Shown here one piece after another: positions 52,066 through 63,026 of a stretch of DNA of 64,000 bases (position 1 is its first letter; every line of letters begins with the position of its first letter). Source of the stretch: Caldilineaceae bacterium (GTDB lineage Bacteria; Chloroflexota; Anaerolineae; Caldilineales; Caldilineaceae); assembly GCA_022823185.1 (NCBI GenBank), contig JAJDXQ010000010.1, forward strand, positions 124,001 through 188,000, read 5' to 3'. The position numbers and the translations under genes were made by a program. The notes below the pieces were generated by a model. The model was given only the letters and a program-made list of their open reading frames with translations, did no database searches and was not told the origin of the DNA.

Positions 52066-53574
52066 ATGGCCAAGAAGCGCAGACGACGAAGGCAGGAAGA
52101 GGCGCCACAGGTCGAAAACAGACGTCAGGTCCGCCTGCGAGCCCGCGAACGGGAGCGCAACCTGCGGCTCACCTTGATCGTCGGCGGCGTAGTCGGCGTG
52201 TCGCTGCTCCTGGTTCTTTATGGTGTGGTCAATGAACTGGTCTTCAAGCCGGGCAGCGTGCTGGCGCAGGTAGAAGACAGGACGATTGTGACGCGGGACT
52301 TCTGGCAGCAGGCGCGCCTGCGTCAGAGCGAGCTTGAGAATCAGCGGCTGCGCCTGCAGGTGTTTTCGCAGCAGTTTGGGGATTCCAGTCTGTTCGCCTC
52401 GCAGATCGCTTCGATCAATGCGACGCTGGCCAGCCCTTTGACGCTGGGGACGCAGGTTCTCAATGAAATGATCGAAGGGACAGTCCTGGCGATTAAGGCG
52501 CCGGAAGTAGGCGTGGCCGTGAGCGATGCAGAGGTGGAGGAGACGCTGCGGGATGAGGTGGCGCTGGGGGAGGGCGCGCTGACTGAGCCGCAAGCCACGG
52601 CCACCGCGGATGCCGCGATCGAAGCGACCGCCACTGCGGAAACGTTTACGCCGACGCCGCTGCCGTCGCCATCCCCGACGCCGGAAGAAGGCGGAGACAG
52701 CGGGACGGAGGCGGCCGCGTCTCCTCCTGATGGTGATCCTGAGGGCCCTGCCACCGATCCCACGACGCCTGAGGCGCCCACGATCCTGACAGACGAGTTG
52801 TATCAGGAGGGGCTGCGCGCGCTGGAAGAGAATTTGCGCGAGAACGCCGGCATGAGCCTGGACAGCTATCGCGAGGTGATCCGGGCGCGTCTGTTGCGCA
52901 CGAAGATGTCGGAGACGATCAGCCAGGATCTGGTATCGACGACTGAGGAGCAGGTCCGGGCCCGCCATATTCTGATCTCTGTTGATCCTGAGCCTGAAGA
53001 GGCGGCTGGCGAGACGTCCGCTGTGGAGACGCCCGCGCCGGCGCCGGAGAACGGCGCGGACGCAACCGAGACGACGGAGGGGACTGCGGCGGAGGCGGTT
53101 GCGGAGGACAGCCCGCCCGCGCCGGAGATATGGAACCCGGACAGCAACGGGGATGGCCGCGTGGACGATGCCGAGGCGCTGGCCTTTGCGCAGATTCTGC
53201 ATCAGCGAATTCTGGACGGCGAGGACTTTGCTGACCTGGCGCTGCGGTTCAGCAATGACCCGGGCAGCGGCTCACAGGGCGGCGATCTGGGCTGGGCGGG
53301 CCGGGGGCGCTACGTGCCTGAATTTGATGAAGCCGCATTTTCGCTCGAAGTCGGCGAGCTCAGCGCGCCGATCAAGACGACTTTCGGCTATCATATTATC
53401 GAAGTGCTGGAACGGGACGATGAACGGCCGAAAGAGGAAGCCAGCTTGCAGCAGGCGTATGCGGAGGCTTTCCAGACGTGGCTGCAGGAGCAGGTGCTGT
53501 CGCTGAACATCGATCGCCCGGACAACCTGGCCGCGATGTTGCCGCGTAATCTTGGCGATGCGGACAACCAGTAG
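52066..53574 (+). CDS. membrane-anchored parvulin-type peptidyl-prolyl isomerase (PrsA/SurA-like) with inserted EF-hand-like loop
   Basis: 502 residues. A strongly basic N-terminus (MAKKRRRRRQEE) and one membrane helix (about residues 44-64) are followed by a SurA-N-like helical domain and a Thr/Pro/Glu linker. The rotamase domain begins at RARHILISVDPEPEE and resumes with LHQRILDGEDFADLALRFSNDPGSGSQGGDLGWAGRG and FGYHIIEVLERDDER. Between these lies an acidic insert ending in DSNGDGRVDDAE (about residue 362), a match to the 12-residue EF-hand calcium loop. It probably folds exported proteins, perhaps calcium-sensitive. It follows rpsR by 7 bases, an unusual operon partner. Confidence 0.85.
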   Translation: MAKKRRRRRQEEAPQVENRRQVRLRARERERNLRLTLIVGGVVGVSLLLVLYGVVNELVFKPGSVLAQVEDRTIVTRDFWQQARLRQSELENQRLRLQVFSQQFGDSSLFASQIASINATLASPLTLGTQVLNEMIEGTVLAIKAPEVGVAVSDAEVEETLRDEVALGEGALTEPQATATADAAIEATATAETFTPTPLPSPSPTPEEGGDSGTEAAASPPDGDPEGPATDPTTPEAPTILTDELYQEGLRALEENLRENAGMSLDSYREVIRARLLRTKMSETISQDLVSTTEEQVRARHILISVDPEPEEAAGETSAVETPAPAPENGADATETTEGTAAEAVAEDSPPAPEIWNPDSNGDGRVDDAEALAFAQILHQRILDGEDFADLALRFSNDPGSGSQGGDLGWAGRGRYVPEFDEAAFSLEVGELSAPIKTTFGYHIIEVLERDDERPKEEASLQQAYAEAFQTWLQEQVLSLNIDRPDNLAAMLPRNLGDADNQ

Positions 53575-53660
53575 GGCCGGTCTGCCGCGTTAGCGGTTTT
53601 GCAGGCAGGCTGGAGGACAATCAGAGATTTCAGGACGCCGGGCGCGCTGTCCGGCGTCTT

Positions 53661-54443
53661 TTATTGGCGCGCCGCTTGTTCCGCGCCCGTTGCGAGGCAG
53701 GCACGGATTTCGCTGATGAGCGCGCCGGCCTGGGGCCTCGTCAGCATTTCCAGCGTGCGCGGGCGGGGCAGGTGGACGGGGATGATGCCCTGGAGGCTGC
53801 CGGGCTGCCCGCTGAGAACGAGCACGCGATCGGCGAGGAAGACGGCCTCCTGGATACTGTGTGTAATCATCAGGACGGTCTGCTGGCGGTCATGGCAGAT
53901 GCGCAGGAGCTCCTGGTTGAGACGCTCGCGGGTCAGGGCGTCGAGCGCGCCGAATGGCTCGTCCATCAGGAGCAGGGCAGGGCTCTGCAGCAGGGCGCGC
54001 GTGAGCGTCACGCGCTGGGCCATGCCGCCGGAGAGCTGGGAGGGGTATGCGTCGGCGAACTTGCCGAGCCCCATCAGGGCAAGCGCGGCGCGGGCCCGCT
54101 CGCGGTCCTGATCGGCGAGCGGCTTGCGCAGCTCCAGGGGGAGCAGGACGTTTTCGAGGGCTGTGCGCCAGGGCATCAGATTGGTGTTCTGGAAGACGAA
54201 CCCGATCTGCGGCTGGGGGGCGCGCACGGTGTTGCCTTCAAACTGGACCAGGCCGGATGTGGGCGCCAGGAGGCCGCCGAGAATGCGCAGAAGAGTTGAT
54301 TTGCCGCTGCCGCTGTCGCCAACGACGCAGACAAACTCGTGCGCCTGCACGGAGAGGGAGACGCCGGCCAGCGCGGGCGTGACGCGGTTGCGGCGGCTAT
54401 AGGTGTGGCTGACGTTGCGCGCCCGGAGTAGAGGTTCTGTCAT
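53661..54443 (-). CDS. ABC transporter ATP-binding protein of the FMN-riboswitch-controlled importer
   Basis: 260 residues from ATG 54443. Walker A GDSGSGKSTLLR, signature LSGGMAQRV, Walker B LLLMDEPFGALDALTRE, H-loop MITHSIQEAVFLADR: the nitrate/sulfonate/taurine (SsuB/TauB) class that pairs with NMT1/THI5-like binding proteins. Together with the genes at 54500-56565 it forms a complete importer; the FMN riboswitch upstream suggests riboflavin or a precursor as substrate. It is the last gene of that unit. Confidence 0.92.
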   Translation of the reverse strand: MTEPLLRARNVSHTYSRRNRVTPALAGVSLSVQAHEFVCVVGDSGSGKSTLLRILGGLLAPTSGLVQFEGNTVRAPQPQIGFVFQNTNLMPWRTALENVLLPLELRKPLADQDRERARAALALMGLGKFADAYPSQLSGGMAQRVTLTRALLQSPALLLMDEPFGALDALTRERLNQELLRICHDRQQTVLMITHSIQEAVFLADRVLVLSGQPGSLQGIIPVHLPRPRTLEMLTRPQAGALISEIRACLATGAEQAARQ

Positions 54444-54499
54444 CGCTGGTCAGAGACGGTTGCGCGTGCGCCGCTGGCGGGCGGCGCACGCGGGGCATG

Positions 54500-55591
54500 T
54501 CACTGAAGGAATTCGTTGGTGTACATCTCTTCGGGCTGGACGATCCGTTCGACAAAGCCGATGCGCAGAAGGAGCTCGGCCACGGTCTGCCACTCGGCAT
54601 CGGTGGTCGCGCCGTGCGCGCCGTCCGGCCGCGGCTGCCAGAAGGGAAGAGAGGCGTCGAAGACCAGGCGGTTGGCGGCTTCGTTTTCCCCGCCCGCCTC
54701 CGGCACAAAGTTCAAGGCGATTGCGAAGGATTCGTCCGGATTGGCAAGCGTATAGGCGACCGACTCCTGCAGCGCGCGCACCATGGCCTCGACCAGCTGC
54801 GGTTCCTCCTGCAAGGTGCGTTGGTTTGTGACGAGCCCGTTGGCAGGGATCTGCAGGTATTGGTCGAGGGGAATCTGGACGGTCTCGATGCCGGCATTGC
54901 CGAGCACGACAGGGCCGTTGACGGCGTAGTCGACTGCAGCGTCGACCAGGTCTTCGCTCACGGCGGAGGCCTGGGTGAAGCCGATGCTCTCCATCTGAAT
55001 GTCGGTTTCGGTCAGCCCGGCGGTATCGAGGAGGGCGCGCAGCGCGATGTAGGTGGCGCCGAAGGGGCCCGGCACGCCGACCGTGCGGCCGGCGAGGTCG
55101 GCTGGTTCATGAATGCCGGCGTCTGCCTTGGCAAAGACAGTGACGGGATAGCTGGTGTACCAGTTCATGACATACTTGACCGGCAGTTCCTGGGCGCGGC
55201 CAAGCACGAGCTGATCGCCGCTGGCGATCATGAACTGCAGCTCGTCGGTAGCGACCAGTTTGAGGTAGTCGTTTTCGAAGCCGTAATCCAACGACAGATC
55301 GACGCCCCTGGCTGCGAAGAATCCTTTTTCGATGCCGACATAGAAGGGCGCGAACTGGACATTGGGGATGAAGCCAACGCCTAACGTGATCGGGCGGGGG
55401 GCTTGCGGTTCGGCGGGCGCGGCAGGCGCTGTTGCCGGCGCGATAGGGGCGCAGGCGGCCGCGATCGCAGCCAGGAAGGCCAGCAGAATCAGTGTGAGCA
55501 GGCGGGACAGGGCCGCGGGGCTCGCGGCTGCGGGGCCGGGCAGAGCGGAGCCGGCGCGGGCGGTTGGACGGCGGTCGGTGAACTGTTTCAT
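54500..55591 (-). CDS. ribY: NMT1/THI5-like substrate-binding lipoprotein, probable riboflavin binder (RibY-like)
   Basis: About 363 residues from ATG 55591 (GAGGAACG upstream; longer ORF start rejected). The signal is a hydrophobic run (LLTLILLAFLAAIAAAC) with lipid-modified Cys at about residue 47, preceded by an unusually long charged/Pro-rich n-region. The NMT1/THI5-like fold shows ITLGVGFIPNVQFAPFYVGIEKGFFAARGVDLSLDYGFENDYLKLVA and AGRTVGVPGPFGATYIALRALLD. Such proteins bind thiamine precursors, riboflavin or aliphatic sulfonates. The riboswitch and the known RibXY systems of Chloroflexota favour riboflavin (inference). Confidence 0.82.
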   Translation of the reverse strand: MKQFTDRRPTARAGSALPGPAAASPAALSRLLTLILLAFLAAIAAACAPIAPATAPAAPAEPQAPRPITLGVGFIPNVQFAPFYVGIEKGFFAARGVDLSLDYGFENDYLKLVATDELQFMIASGDQLVLGRAQELPVKYVMNWYTSYPVTVFAKADAGIHEPADLAGRTVGVPGPFGATYIALRALLDTAGLTETDIQMESIGFTQASAVSEDLVDAAVDYAVNGPVVLGNAGIETVQIPLDQYLQIPANGLVTNQRTLQEEPQLVEAMVRALQESVAYTLANPDESFAIALNFVPEAGGENEAANRLVFDASLPFWQPRPDGAHGATTDAEWQTVAELLLRIGFVERIVQPEEMYTNEFLQ

Positions 55592-55665
55592 TCGTTCCTC
55601 TGCATGTTTGCGAACAGGAGAGATTCTCCTGTGACAGATACGTTTGGCGGAAGAGGGCGCGCGGT

Positions 55666-56565
<900 letters not shown>

Positions 56566-56582
56566 CGTACGGCTTTGCCCCC

Positions 56583-56621
56583 AAAAACAAGGAACCCGAA
56601 GCGCAAGATTGCTTCGGGTTC
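56583..56621 (-). terminator. intrinsic terminator (riboswitch expression platform)
   Basis: On the minus strand GAACCCGAAGC (56621-56611) pairs with GCTTCGGGTTC (56602-56592), followed by CTTGTTTTTGG. It lies between the FMN aptamer and the RibX start, as expected for transcription attenuation by FMN. Another hairpin (GCCCGGG/CCCGGGC, 56705-56733) lies between aptamer and terminator and might be an antiterminator arm. Confidence 0.75.
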
Positions 56622-56810
56622 TGTAAGCAGCGCGGCTACATTCCCGGCGTACGCCGAGAACGGCCACAGACAGCGGTTGGCGCGCGCGTCCTCATAACAA
56701 AACGGCCCGGGATACATGTATCGTACCCCGGGCGTTGCGCGCAGCAGCCACTGCAAATAGCCAAAGAGGGCGGGAACAGCACACGCACTGGCACTGCCCA
56801 CGCTCTTTGC

Positions 56811-56977
<167 letters not shown>

Positions 56978-57027
56978 GGTTATGCGGTTGTTGCGGTCAT
57001 TATGGCAGAGTGTTGGGGCGCGCGTCA

Positions 57028-57097
57028 AACTGCAATGGACGGGGATTTTGTCTGGACGGGAATTTTTGGGATTTGGGGATGGGGTCTGAAGGGAGGG
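57028..57097 (+). repeat. AACTGCAATGGACGGGGATTTT-type G-rich repeat
   Basis: AACTGCAATGGACGGGGATT then TCTGGACGGGAATTTTTGGG and further G-runs up to 57097. It ends within a few bases of the lysS stop codon (57100-57102) and lies between lysS and the FMN riboswitch. Confidence 0.7.
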
Positions 57098-57099
57098 GG

Positions 57100-58644
57100 T
57101 TAGGCGTCGGCGGTGGGGATGGGGGCGGCGGCGGGTTGGGCGGTGTCGTCGATTTCGCGGAGGTGGGGGAAGAGGATGACTTCGCGGATGGTGTCGCGGT
57201 TGGTGAGGAGCATGGTGAGGCGGTCGATGCCCATGCCGAAGCCGCCGGTGGGCGGCATTCCGTAGCTGAGCGCCTCGACATAATCGATGTCGACGGGGTG
57301 GGCTTCTTCGTCGCCCTGCGCGGCGCGGTAGTTTTCGTCGAGGAAGCGCTGCAGCTGGTCGACGGGGTCGTTGAGCTCGGTGAAGGCGTTGCAGAGCTCC
57401 ATGCCGGCGGCGAAGCCTTCGAAGCGCTCGACCAGGCGCTCACTGTCCGGCATCGCTTTGGCGAGCGGGCTGACTTCGCGCGGATAGTCGACAAGAAAGG
57501 TGGGCTGGATCAGATTGGGTTCGCAGAACCTGGAGAGCAACTGGTCGACCAGCTTGCCCCAGTTGTCGGCGGCGGAGGCGTCGATGCCGCGGCTGCGCAT
57601 CTGTGCCCGCAGGCTGGCGGCATCGGGAAACTGCTCGTAGTCGATGCCGGATGCGTCGCGGATGGCCTGGCGGAGGGGCAGGCGCGGCCAAGGCGGCGTA
57701 AAGTCGATTGTGCGCTCCTGCCAGGTGACAACGGGGCTGCCGGTCACCTGTTCGGCGGTGAAGGCGACCATCTCCTCGGTGCGGCGCATGACGTCTTCGT
57801 AGTCGACGTAGGCCTCATAGAATTCGAGCTGGGTGAATTCCGGATTGTGCTTGAAGCTGACGCCTTCGTTGCGGAAGTCGCGACCGATCTCGTAGACGGC
57901 GGGAAAGCCTCCGACGATGAGGCGCTTCAGGTAGAGCTCGAAGCTGATGCGCAGGTAGAGGTCCTGGTGGAGCTGGTTGTGGTGGGTGACGAAGGGTTGC
58001 GCGGCCGCGCCGCCGTACAGCGGTTGCAGGATCGGCGTCTCGACTTCGAGGAAGCCTTCGCTGTCCAGGTAGGCGCGGAGGGCGCGCACGACGGCGGCCC
58101 GGTCGCGGAACAGGGCGCGCGCCTCTTCGTTGGCCAGCAGGTCCACGTAGCGGCGGCGGTAGCGGACTTCAGGGTCGCGCACGCCGTGCCATTTGTCCGG
58201 CATCGGTTTGAGGGCTTTGGCCAGGAAGGTGATCTCCTGGACGGCGATGCTCAACTCGCCGGTGCGGGTGACGGAGAGAGGGCCGCTGGCGCTGATGAAG
58301 TCGCCGAGATCAATGAGGCGTTTCCAGACTTCGTTGTACCAGCCGTCGGGCAGGCTGTCGCGCTGGATGAAGAGCTGGATCTGGGCGCTGCCGTCGTCGA
58401 GGTCGGCGAAGCTGACTTTGCCCATGACGCGTATGCGTTTGAGGCGGCCGGCTACGGCCACGACCGGCTGCTCGTCGGCGTCCTCGTCATAGAGGGCGCG
58501 GGCGGCGGCGATGGTGTGGGAGCGGTTCACGCGCGCCGGATAGGGGTCGATCCCGCGGGCGCGCAGGGCTTCCAGTTTCTGCAGACGGCTCTGTTCCTGA
58601 TCGGTCAGGTTTTCAGGCTCGAACAGCTCGCTGGCGTCTCTCAC
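57100..58644 (-). CDS. lysS: lysyl-tRNA synthetase, class II
   Basis: About 514 residues from GTG 58644 (AGGA-GCAGGA upstream, VRDASELFEPENLTDQEQ); the ORF extends further but that sequence has no similarity. N-terminal OB-fold (VAVAGRLKRIRVMGKVSFADLDDGSAQIQLFIQRD), catalytic core with motif 1 region VRYRRRYVDLL, motif 2 GRDFRNEGVSFKHNPEFTQLEFYEAY and motif 3 GFGMGIDRLTMLL. It charges tRNA-Lys. The gene follows greA by 61 bases, a frequent pairing in bacteria. Length is normal for LysS. Confidence 0.95.
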   Translation of the reverse strand: MRDASELFEPENLTDQEQSRLQKLEALRARGIDPYPARVNRSHTIAAARALYDEDADEQPVVAVAGRLKRIRVMGKVSFADLDDGSAQIQLFIQRDSLPDGWYNEVWKRLIDLGDFISASGPLSVTRTGELSIAVQEITFLAKALKPMPDKWHGVRDPEVRYRRRYVDLLANEEARALFRDRAAVVRALRAYLDSEGFLEVETPILQPLYGGAAAQPFVTHHNQLHQDLYLRISFELYLKRLIVGGFPAVYEIGRDFRNEGVSFKHNPEFTQLEFYEAYVDYEDVMRRTEEMVAFTAEQVTGSPVVTWQERTIDFTPPWPRLPLRQAIRDASGIDYEQFPDAASLRAQMRSRGIDASAADNWGKLVDQLLSRFCEPNLIQPTFLVDYPREVSPLAKAMPDSERLVERFEGFAAGMELCNAFTELNDPVDQLQRFLDENYRAAQGDEEAHPVDIDYVEALSYGMPPTGGFGMGIDRLTMLLTNRDTIREVILFPHLREIDDTAQPAAAPIPTADA

Positions 58645-58705
58645 AGTTCCTGCTCCTGGCGGGGGGGCCGGGTTTGCCGCTGGCGCAAGGGCAAAGGGGA
58701 GGATG

Positions 58706-59179
58706 TCACTCGACGCGGACGATTTTGAATTCGATTTCGCCAGCCGGCGCCTCGACGCGCACGACGTCTCCTGCGGTGCGGCCAAGCAGAGCCTTGCCGA
58801 TTGGGCTCTCGTTGCTGATGCGCCCGTTGCTGGGGTCGGTTTCGGTTGAACCTACGATGGTGTAGATCTCTTCGTCGTCGTAGCCGTTTTCTCTGACGAC
58901 GACGCTGCGGCCGAGGGCGACCTGGTCGTCGGGCGTCTGGGAATCGTCGATAATCTGTGCGTTATGGATCTTGACCTTGAGTTCCCGGATGCGCCCTTCG
59001 ACAAAGGCTTGCGCGTTTTTGGCTTCGTCATAGCCGGCGTTTTCTCTCAGGTCGCCTTCGGCTTTGGCTTCGGCGATCTGCTGGGCGATCTCCTGGCGGC
59101 GTTCACCGACGAGATACGCCAGCTCTTCCTGCAGGGTATCGAGGCCGCTTTGGGTCAGGTAAACAGGACTGTCACTCAT
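58706..59179 (-). CDS. greA: transcription elongation factor GreA
   Basis: 157 residues from ATG 59179 (MSDSPVYLTQSGLDTLQEEL); a longer ORF start is not needed. The N-terminal coiled coil (RRQEIAQQIAEAKAEGDLRENAGYDEAKN) contains the conserved D and E at its tip that assist RNA cleavage in backtracked RNA polymerase; the C-terminal FKBP-like domain has ISNESPIGKALLGRTAGDVV. It is the first gene of a greA-lysS unit. A consensus -10 (TATAAT) and a 5' hairpin lie 110-150 bases upstream. Confidence 0.95.
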   Translation of the reverse strand: MSDSPVYLTQSGLDTLQEELAYLVGERRQEIAQQIAEAKAEGDLRENAGYDEAKNAQAFVEGRIRELKVKIHNAQIIDDSQTPDDQVALGRSVVVRENGYDDEEIYTIVGSTETDPSNGRISNESPIGKALLGRTAGDVVRVEAPAGEIEFKIVRVE

Positions 59180-59283
59180 AGTTCTTACTCGCTGGTTTGG
59201 GGGGATCTCTGGCACAAATAGAGAGGACGCGGTCAACGGCGTGAGAGTTTTCCGCCGCCAGCAGCGACCCCTGGAAAGTAAAC

Positions 59284-59307
59284 GCCGACCCGGATCGTCA
59301 GGTCGGC
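59284..59307 (-). promoter_or_regulatory. 5'-proximal leader hairpin upstream of greA
   Basis: On the minus strand GCCGACC (59307-59301) pairs with GGTCGGC (59290-59284) around a 10-base loop, about 9 bases after the expected transcript start. The layout mirrors the hairpin in the rpsF leader. Confidence 0.4.
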
Positions 59308-59322
59308 TCTTAATCTGCTAGC

Positions 59323-59351
59323 ATTATAGCGGATTTTCCATTAAATGCAAA
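59323..59351 (-). promoter_or_regulatory. sigma70 promoter of greA-lysS
   Basis: TTTGCA (59351-59346), 17 bases, then the perfect -10 TATAAT (59328-59323). Predicted start near 59316, giving a leader of about 135 bases before greA. Confidence 0.6.
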
Positions 59352-59454
59352 CTTTGAAATGCCTGGTGGCCCAGTCCGGAGCAGAATTGGGACAGACCCG
59401 ATTCCGGGGTATTTTTACGGTATGGGACACCGGCCGCAACTGTGGTTCGACCCT

Positions 59455-60297
59455 ATGAACTTCGATGGATTCGCCCGTTTCTACGACGGGGATTACCGTG
59501 ATTACAGGGATGACATTCCGCTCGTTCTGAAGACGGCGCGCACAGCGGGCCGCGCCGCGCTGGAGCTTGGCTGCGGAACCGGCCGCGTGCTGCTTCCGCT
59601 GGCTGAGGCCGGCTGTCATGTCGTCGGCATCGACAAGAGCGCGGCGCTGCTGTCGATCGCGCGGCGCAAGTTGGCGAAGCGCGGTTTTGCGTCGCCGGCA
59701 GCGCCGCCTGAGGCGCCGGGAGCGGAGAGGGAGGCGGAAGGGCCTTGGCCGGTCCGGCTGGCGCAGGCGGATATGACCGGTTTTCGGCTTGCGCAGAGGG
59801 AGTTTGACTTCGCGTTTGTGGTCAGCAACACGTTGATGCACGTGACGACGCAGGCCGGGCAGTTGATGGCGCTGCGGCGCGCGGGCCGCCACCTGCGCGC
59901 GGGCGGTCTGCTTCTGATCGATCTGTTCAACCCGGACGTTGCTTACCTGGAGTCGATTGCGGGCATTCAGGAGCTGGCGGACCGGTGGGTGGACGAGGAG
60001 AGCGGCGCGCAGGTGTTGAAGTGGACGACCCGCACCGTGGACGCGGCCCGGCAACTGCAGGAGACGGACTTTGTTTACGAGGAGATATTTCCGGACGGGC
60101 GCAGCGCACAGACGCGGCTATCTTTTCCGCTGCGCTTCTGGTGGCCGGACGAGGGCGTTATGCTGCTGGAACGGGCAGGGTTTGCGGTGGATGCGCTGTA
60201 CGGGGATTTCGATGGCAGCCCGTATCGAGTTGACAGCGAGCGGCTGATCTTCATCGCCCGGAAGGAGGCGGCGGCCAGCGGTCGTTCAGACCGCTAG
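59455..60297 (+). CDS. class I SAM-dependent methyltransferase
   Basis: About 280 residues from ATG 59455 (MNFDGFARFYDGDYRDYRDD), where similarity begins; ATGs at 59359 and 59422 are possible but none has a clear ribosome-binding site. SAM-binding motif I ALELGCGTGRVLLPLAEAG is near residue 34, followed by VVGIDKSAALLSIARRKL and VVSNTLMHVTTQAGQLMAL. An Ala/Pro/Glu-rich loop (SPAAPPEAPGAEREAEGP) interrupts the Rossmann fold before motif II. Substrate unknown. It is divergent from greA and converges on nrdJ, 12 bases from that gene's stop. Confidence 0.85.
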   Translation: MNFDGFARFYDGDYRDYRDDIPLVLKTARTAGRAALELGCGTGRVLLPLAEAGCHVVGIDKSAALLSIARRKLAKRGFASPAAPPEAPGAEREAEGPWPVRLAQADMTGFRLAQREFDFAFVVSNTLMHVTTQAGQLMALRRAGRHLRAGGLLLIDLFNPDVAYLESIAGIQELADRWVDEESGAQVLKWTTRTVDAARQLQETDFVYEEIFPDGRSAQTRLSFPLRFWWPDEGVMLLERAGFAVDALYGDFDGSPYRVDSERLIFIARKEAAASGRSDR

Positions 60298-60309
60298 CCG
60301 CCGAGGGGT

Positions 60310-62880
60310 TCAACATTCGCTGTAGCCGCAGATATGGCATTTTCGGCAGCCTTCGACATTGAGGAAGGCCGCTTCGCCGCAGTCCGGGCAAAGGTCGCCG
60401 ATGGGCAGCGCCAGCTGCTCTCCGGCCACGGATTCTCTGTTTTCCGGCAGCTCGCTGAGATGGTCGGAAAGGACCTGGGCGACGCCGTCCGGCAGGCTGC
60501 GCACGCGCCCGACTCCGAATCCCAAGGGGCGTCCGCCGCCGATACCGGCCATCTCATCGATTACCCAGCGCAGTCTTTCAGACGGCGGCAGGGCAGAGGG
60601 CATGCGTAGCGCCAGGCTGATGAGGCGGCCGATCGATTCGCTGACGGCGGTGACATCGCTGCCGGCCTTGCCGATATTGAGGAAGACTTCAAAGGGCTCG
60701 TGGTTCTCGTCGCTGTTGATTGTGACGTAGGCGGTGCCCAGGGGCGTCTCTTTGCGATAGCTGCTGCCCTGGAGCAGATAGGGGCGCGGCCGCTTGGTGA
60801 AGACGGCAGGGTAATCGTCCTGTGAGAGCGCTGGATGGGGTTGGGCGCCGTTGGCTGAGGGAGCGCTGTGCAGCTGTTCCGGAAGCTCGCCCTTTCTGTC
60901 TTTGACCGCTTTCGTCTCCAGCACGACTTCCTGGCGGCTGCCGGTGACATAGACGGTGAGCCCCTTGCAGCCCAACTCCCACGCCTGCATGTAGGCCTGC
61001 GCCACATCTTCTTCGGTTGCGCCTTCGGGGAAGTTGCAGGTTTTGCTGATGCTGTTATCGACAAACGCCTGGATGGCGGCCTGCATTTTGACGTGCTGCT
61101 CGGCGGTGATGTTGCTGCTGACGACGAAGGTATTGCGGAATTCGTCGGGCAGCTCTTCGATTTCATGGCAGGAACCGGTCTCCGCCACTTGCTGCCGGAT
61201 GGCGTCCGCCTGTTCGTCGCTGAAATCCAGGCGTTCGAGAGCTTGTTCGAAGAGGGGGCTGGTATAGGGCAACTCTACGTCATTGTCTCCGTCCTTGAAG
61301 TGGCGGATATAGCCTAAAGCGAAGACCGGTTCGCAGCCGTAGCCTTCACAGCCGCTCACGGTGGCGATTGTGCCGGTGGGAGCCACGGTCGTCTGGGCGG
61401 CATTGCGGAGCCCATGGCGGCGTATGCCTTCGACGACCTTATCCCAATTCAGCGCGGGCCGGCCCCAATTGCGGCGGTAGGGGACGAGCGGGCGCGGCGG
61501 CTGCCAGCGCATTCCGCCGAGCTGGTCGTCGTCATAGATGCTGCCGGCGTAGGCGAGGAAGGGTTGGCGCTCTGCGGCCAGGTCGATGCTCATCTGCATG
61601 CAGTGGAAGCGCACGAACTCCATCATCTGGGCGGCGAACTCCTGCCCGTCTTCGCTGCCGTAGCGGATGCCCAACTTGTACATCAGGTCGCCGAGGCCCA
61701 TGATGCCGAGCCCGATTCGACGCGCCTTGAGGGCAGCCTCTTTCACGACCGGCACGGCAGGCAGGTAGGTGTTGGCGCTGACCACGTTGTCGAGGAAGTG
61801 GGTGCTTTCGCGCACTGTCTTGCGCAGGGCCTCCCAGTCGACCGCGGTTTGGCCCGAGCTGTCGGTTTTGACGTGTGAACTGAGGTTGATGGAGCCGAGG
61901 CAGCAGTTTTCGTAGGGCCCGAGCCACTGTTCGCCGCAGGGGTTGGTCGCTTCGAGATCGTAGAGGTGGGGGACAGGGTTGCTGCGGTTGGCGGCGTCGA
62001 TAAAGAGCGCGCCGGGCTCGCCGTTGTGGTGGGCGTACTTGATGATGGTTGCGAAGAGGTCCCGCGCTCTTACCGTTCTGGATACGGAGCCGTCGCGGGG
62101 GTTGCGCAGGTCGAAATCGCCATCTTCTTTGACGGCGTGCATGAATTCGTCGGTGATGGCGACGGAGATGTTGAAGTTGGTGATGGCGCCCTCTTCGGCC
62201 TTGCAGCGGATAAACTCTTCGATGTCTGGGTGGTCAACGCGCAGGACCCCCATATTGGCGCCGCGGCGGGTTCCGCCCTGGGCGATTTCGCCGAAGGCCT
62301 GGTCATAGACGCGCAGGAAGCCGACCGGGCCGGTTGCGCGTCCGGCCGAGGTGTGGACGATATCCTTTTGTGGACGCAGCCGGCTGAAGCTGAAGCCGTT
62401 GCCGCCTCCTGTCTGTTGGATCAGAGCCGCGACGCGCAGGGTGCTGAAGATGCCGTCGCTGGCGCGGCCCATATCGTCTTCGATGGGAAGCACGAAACAG
62501 GCGGCAAGCTGGCCGAGGGGCGTGCCCGCGCCTGTGAAGGTGGGGCTGTTGGGGAAGAAGCGCAGCTCGGTGAGCAGGTCGTAGAAGGTTCTGGTCGTTG
62601 CATCGACATCGCCGCCGTGCTCCTCTTCCGCGGCCGCGATGTGTCTGGCGACGCGATAGAACATGCCGGCCGGGGTCTCCAGGAGCGCGCCATCGAAATC
62701 GCGACGCAGATAGCGGCGCTCCAGGACTTTCAAGCTGTTTTCGCTCAGCTGGATAGCGGTGTCATCGACATACGCCGGGCCAGAGACCTTTTGCTTTTCC
62801 CCCTTCACGACTTCGAAGGTCGTGAAAGCCTCCTTTGCATTGGCGCCATTGCGGGTGACGGTGGATTCGAGGGAGGACAT
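60310..62880 (-). CDS. nrdJ: adenosylcobalamin-dependent (class II) ribonucleotide reductase
   Basis: About 856 residues from ATG 62880 (AAGGAG 9 bases upstream). Class II signatures: [48 protein letters not shown] (first redox Cys), the active-site loop [13 protein letters not shown] (catalytic Cys/Glu), [21 protein letters not shown] and the C-terminal cysteine ends [22 protein letters not shown] (zinc-ribbon-like, with redox cysteines). It reduces ribonucleotides using a B12 radical, independent of oxygen. NrdR, the repressor, is encoded 146 bases upstream on the same strand. Confidence 0.95.
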   Translation of the reverse strand: MSSLESTVTRNGANAKEAFTTFEVVKGEKQKVSGPAYVDDTAIQLSENSLKVLERRYLRRDFDGALLETPAGMFYRVARHIAAAEEEHGGDVDATTRTFYDLLTELRFFPNSPTFTGAGTPLGQLAACFVLPIEDDMGRASDGIFSTLRVAALIQQTGGGNGFSFSRLRPQKDIVHTSAGRATGPVGFLRVYDQAFGEIAQGGTRRGANMGVLRVDHPDIEEFIRCKAEEGAITNFNISVAITDEFMHAVKEDGDFDLRNPRDGSVSRTVRARDLFATIIKYAHHNGEPGALFIDAANRSNPVPHLYDLEATNPCGEQWLGPYENCCLGSINLSSHVKTDSSGQTAVDWEALRKTVRESTHFLDNVVSANTYLPAVPVVKEAALKARRIGLGIMGLGDLMYKLGIRYGSEDGQEFAAQMMEFVRFHCMQMSIDLAAERQPFLAYAGSIYDDDQLGGMRWQPPRPLVPYRRNWGRPALNWDKVVEGIRRHGLRNAAQTTVAPTGTIATVSGCEGYGCEPVFALGYIRHFKDGDNDVELPYTSPLFEQALERLDFSDEQADAIRQQVAETGSCHEIEELPDEFRNTFVVSSNITAEQHVKMQAAIQAFVDNSISKTCNFPEGATEEDVAQAYMQAWELGCKGLTVYVTGSRQEVVLETKAVKDRKGELPEQLHSAPSANGAQPHPALSQDDYPAVFTKRPRPYLLQGSSYRKETPLGTAYVTINSDENHEPFEVFLNIGKAGSDVTAVSESIGRLISLALRMPSALPPSERLRWVIDEMAGIGGGRPLGFGVGRVRSLPDGVAQVLSDHLSELPENRESVAGEQLALPIGDLCPDCGEAAFLNVEGCRKCHICGYSEC

Positions 62881-63026
62881 GGGGATGCTCCTTGAAAAAG
62901 ATGATAAATGGGTATGAATTATGTGCTGTAAAATATATGGACGACAGAGAACAGCACTTGGTTCCAATGATAGAACAAATGATCCAAAAGATCAACTGCG
63001 GACTGGACGGCGGCTCAGTTTTGCGC

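Noticed and set aside
59440-59460. tRNA T-loop-like GGTTCGACCC
   Set aside because: No acceptor, D or anticodon arm can be built around it, and it lies at the methyltransferase gene start.
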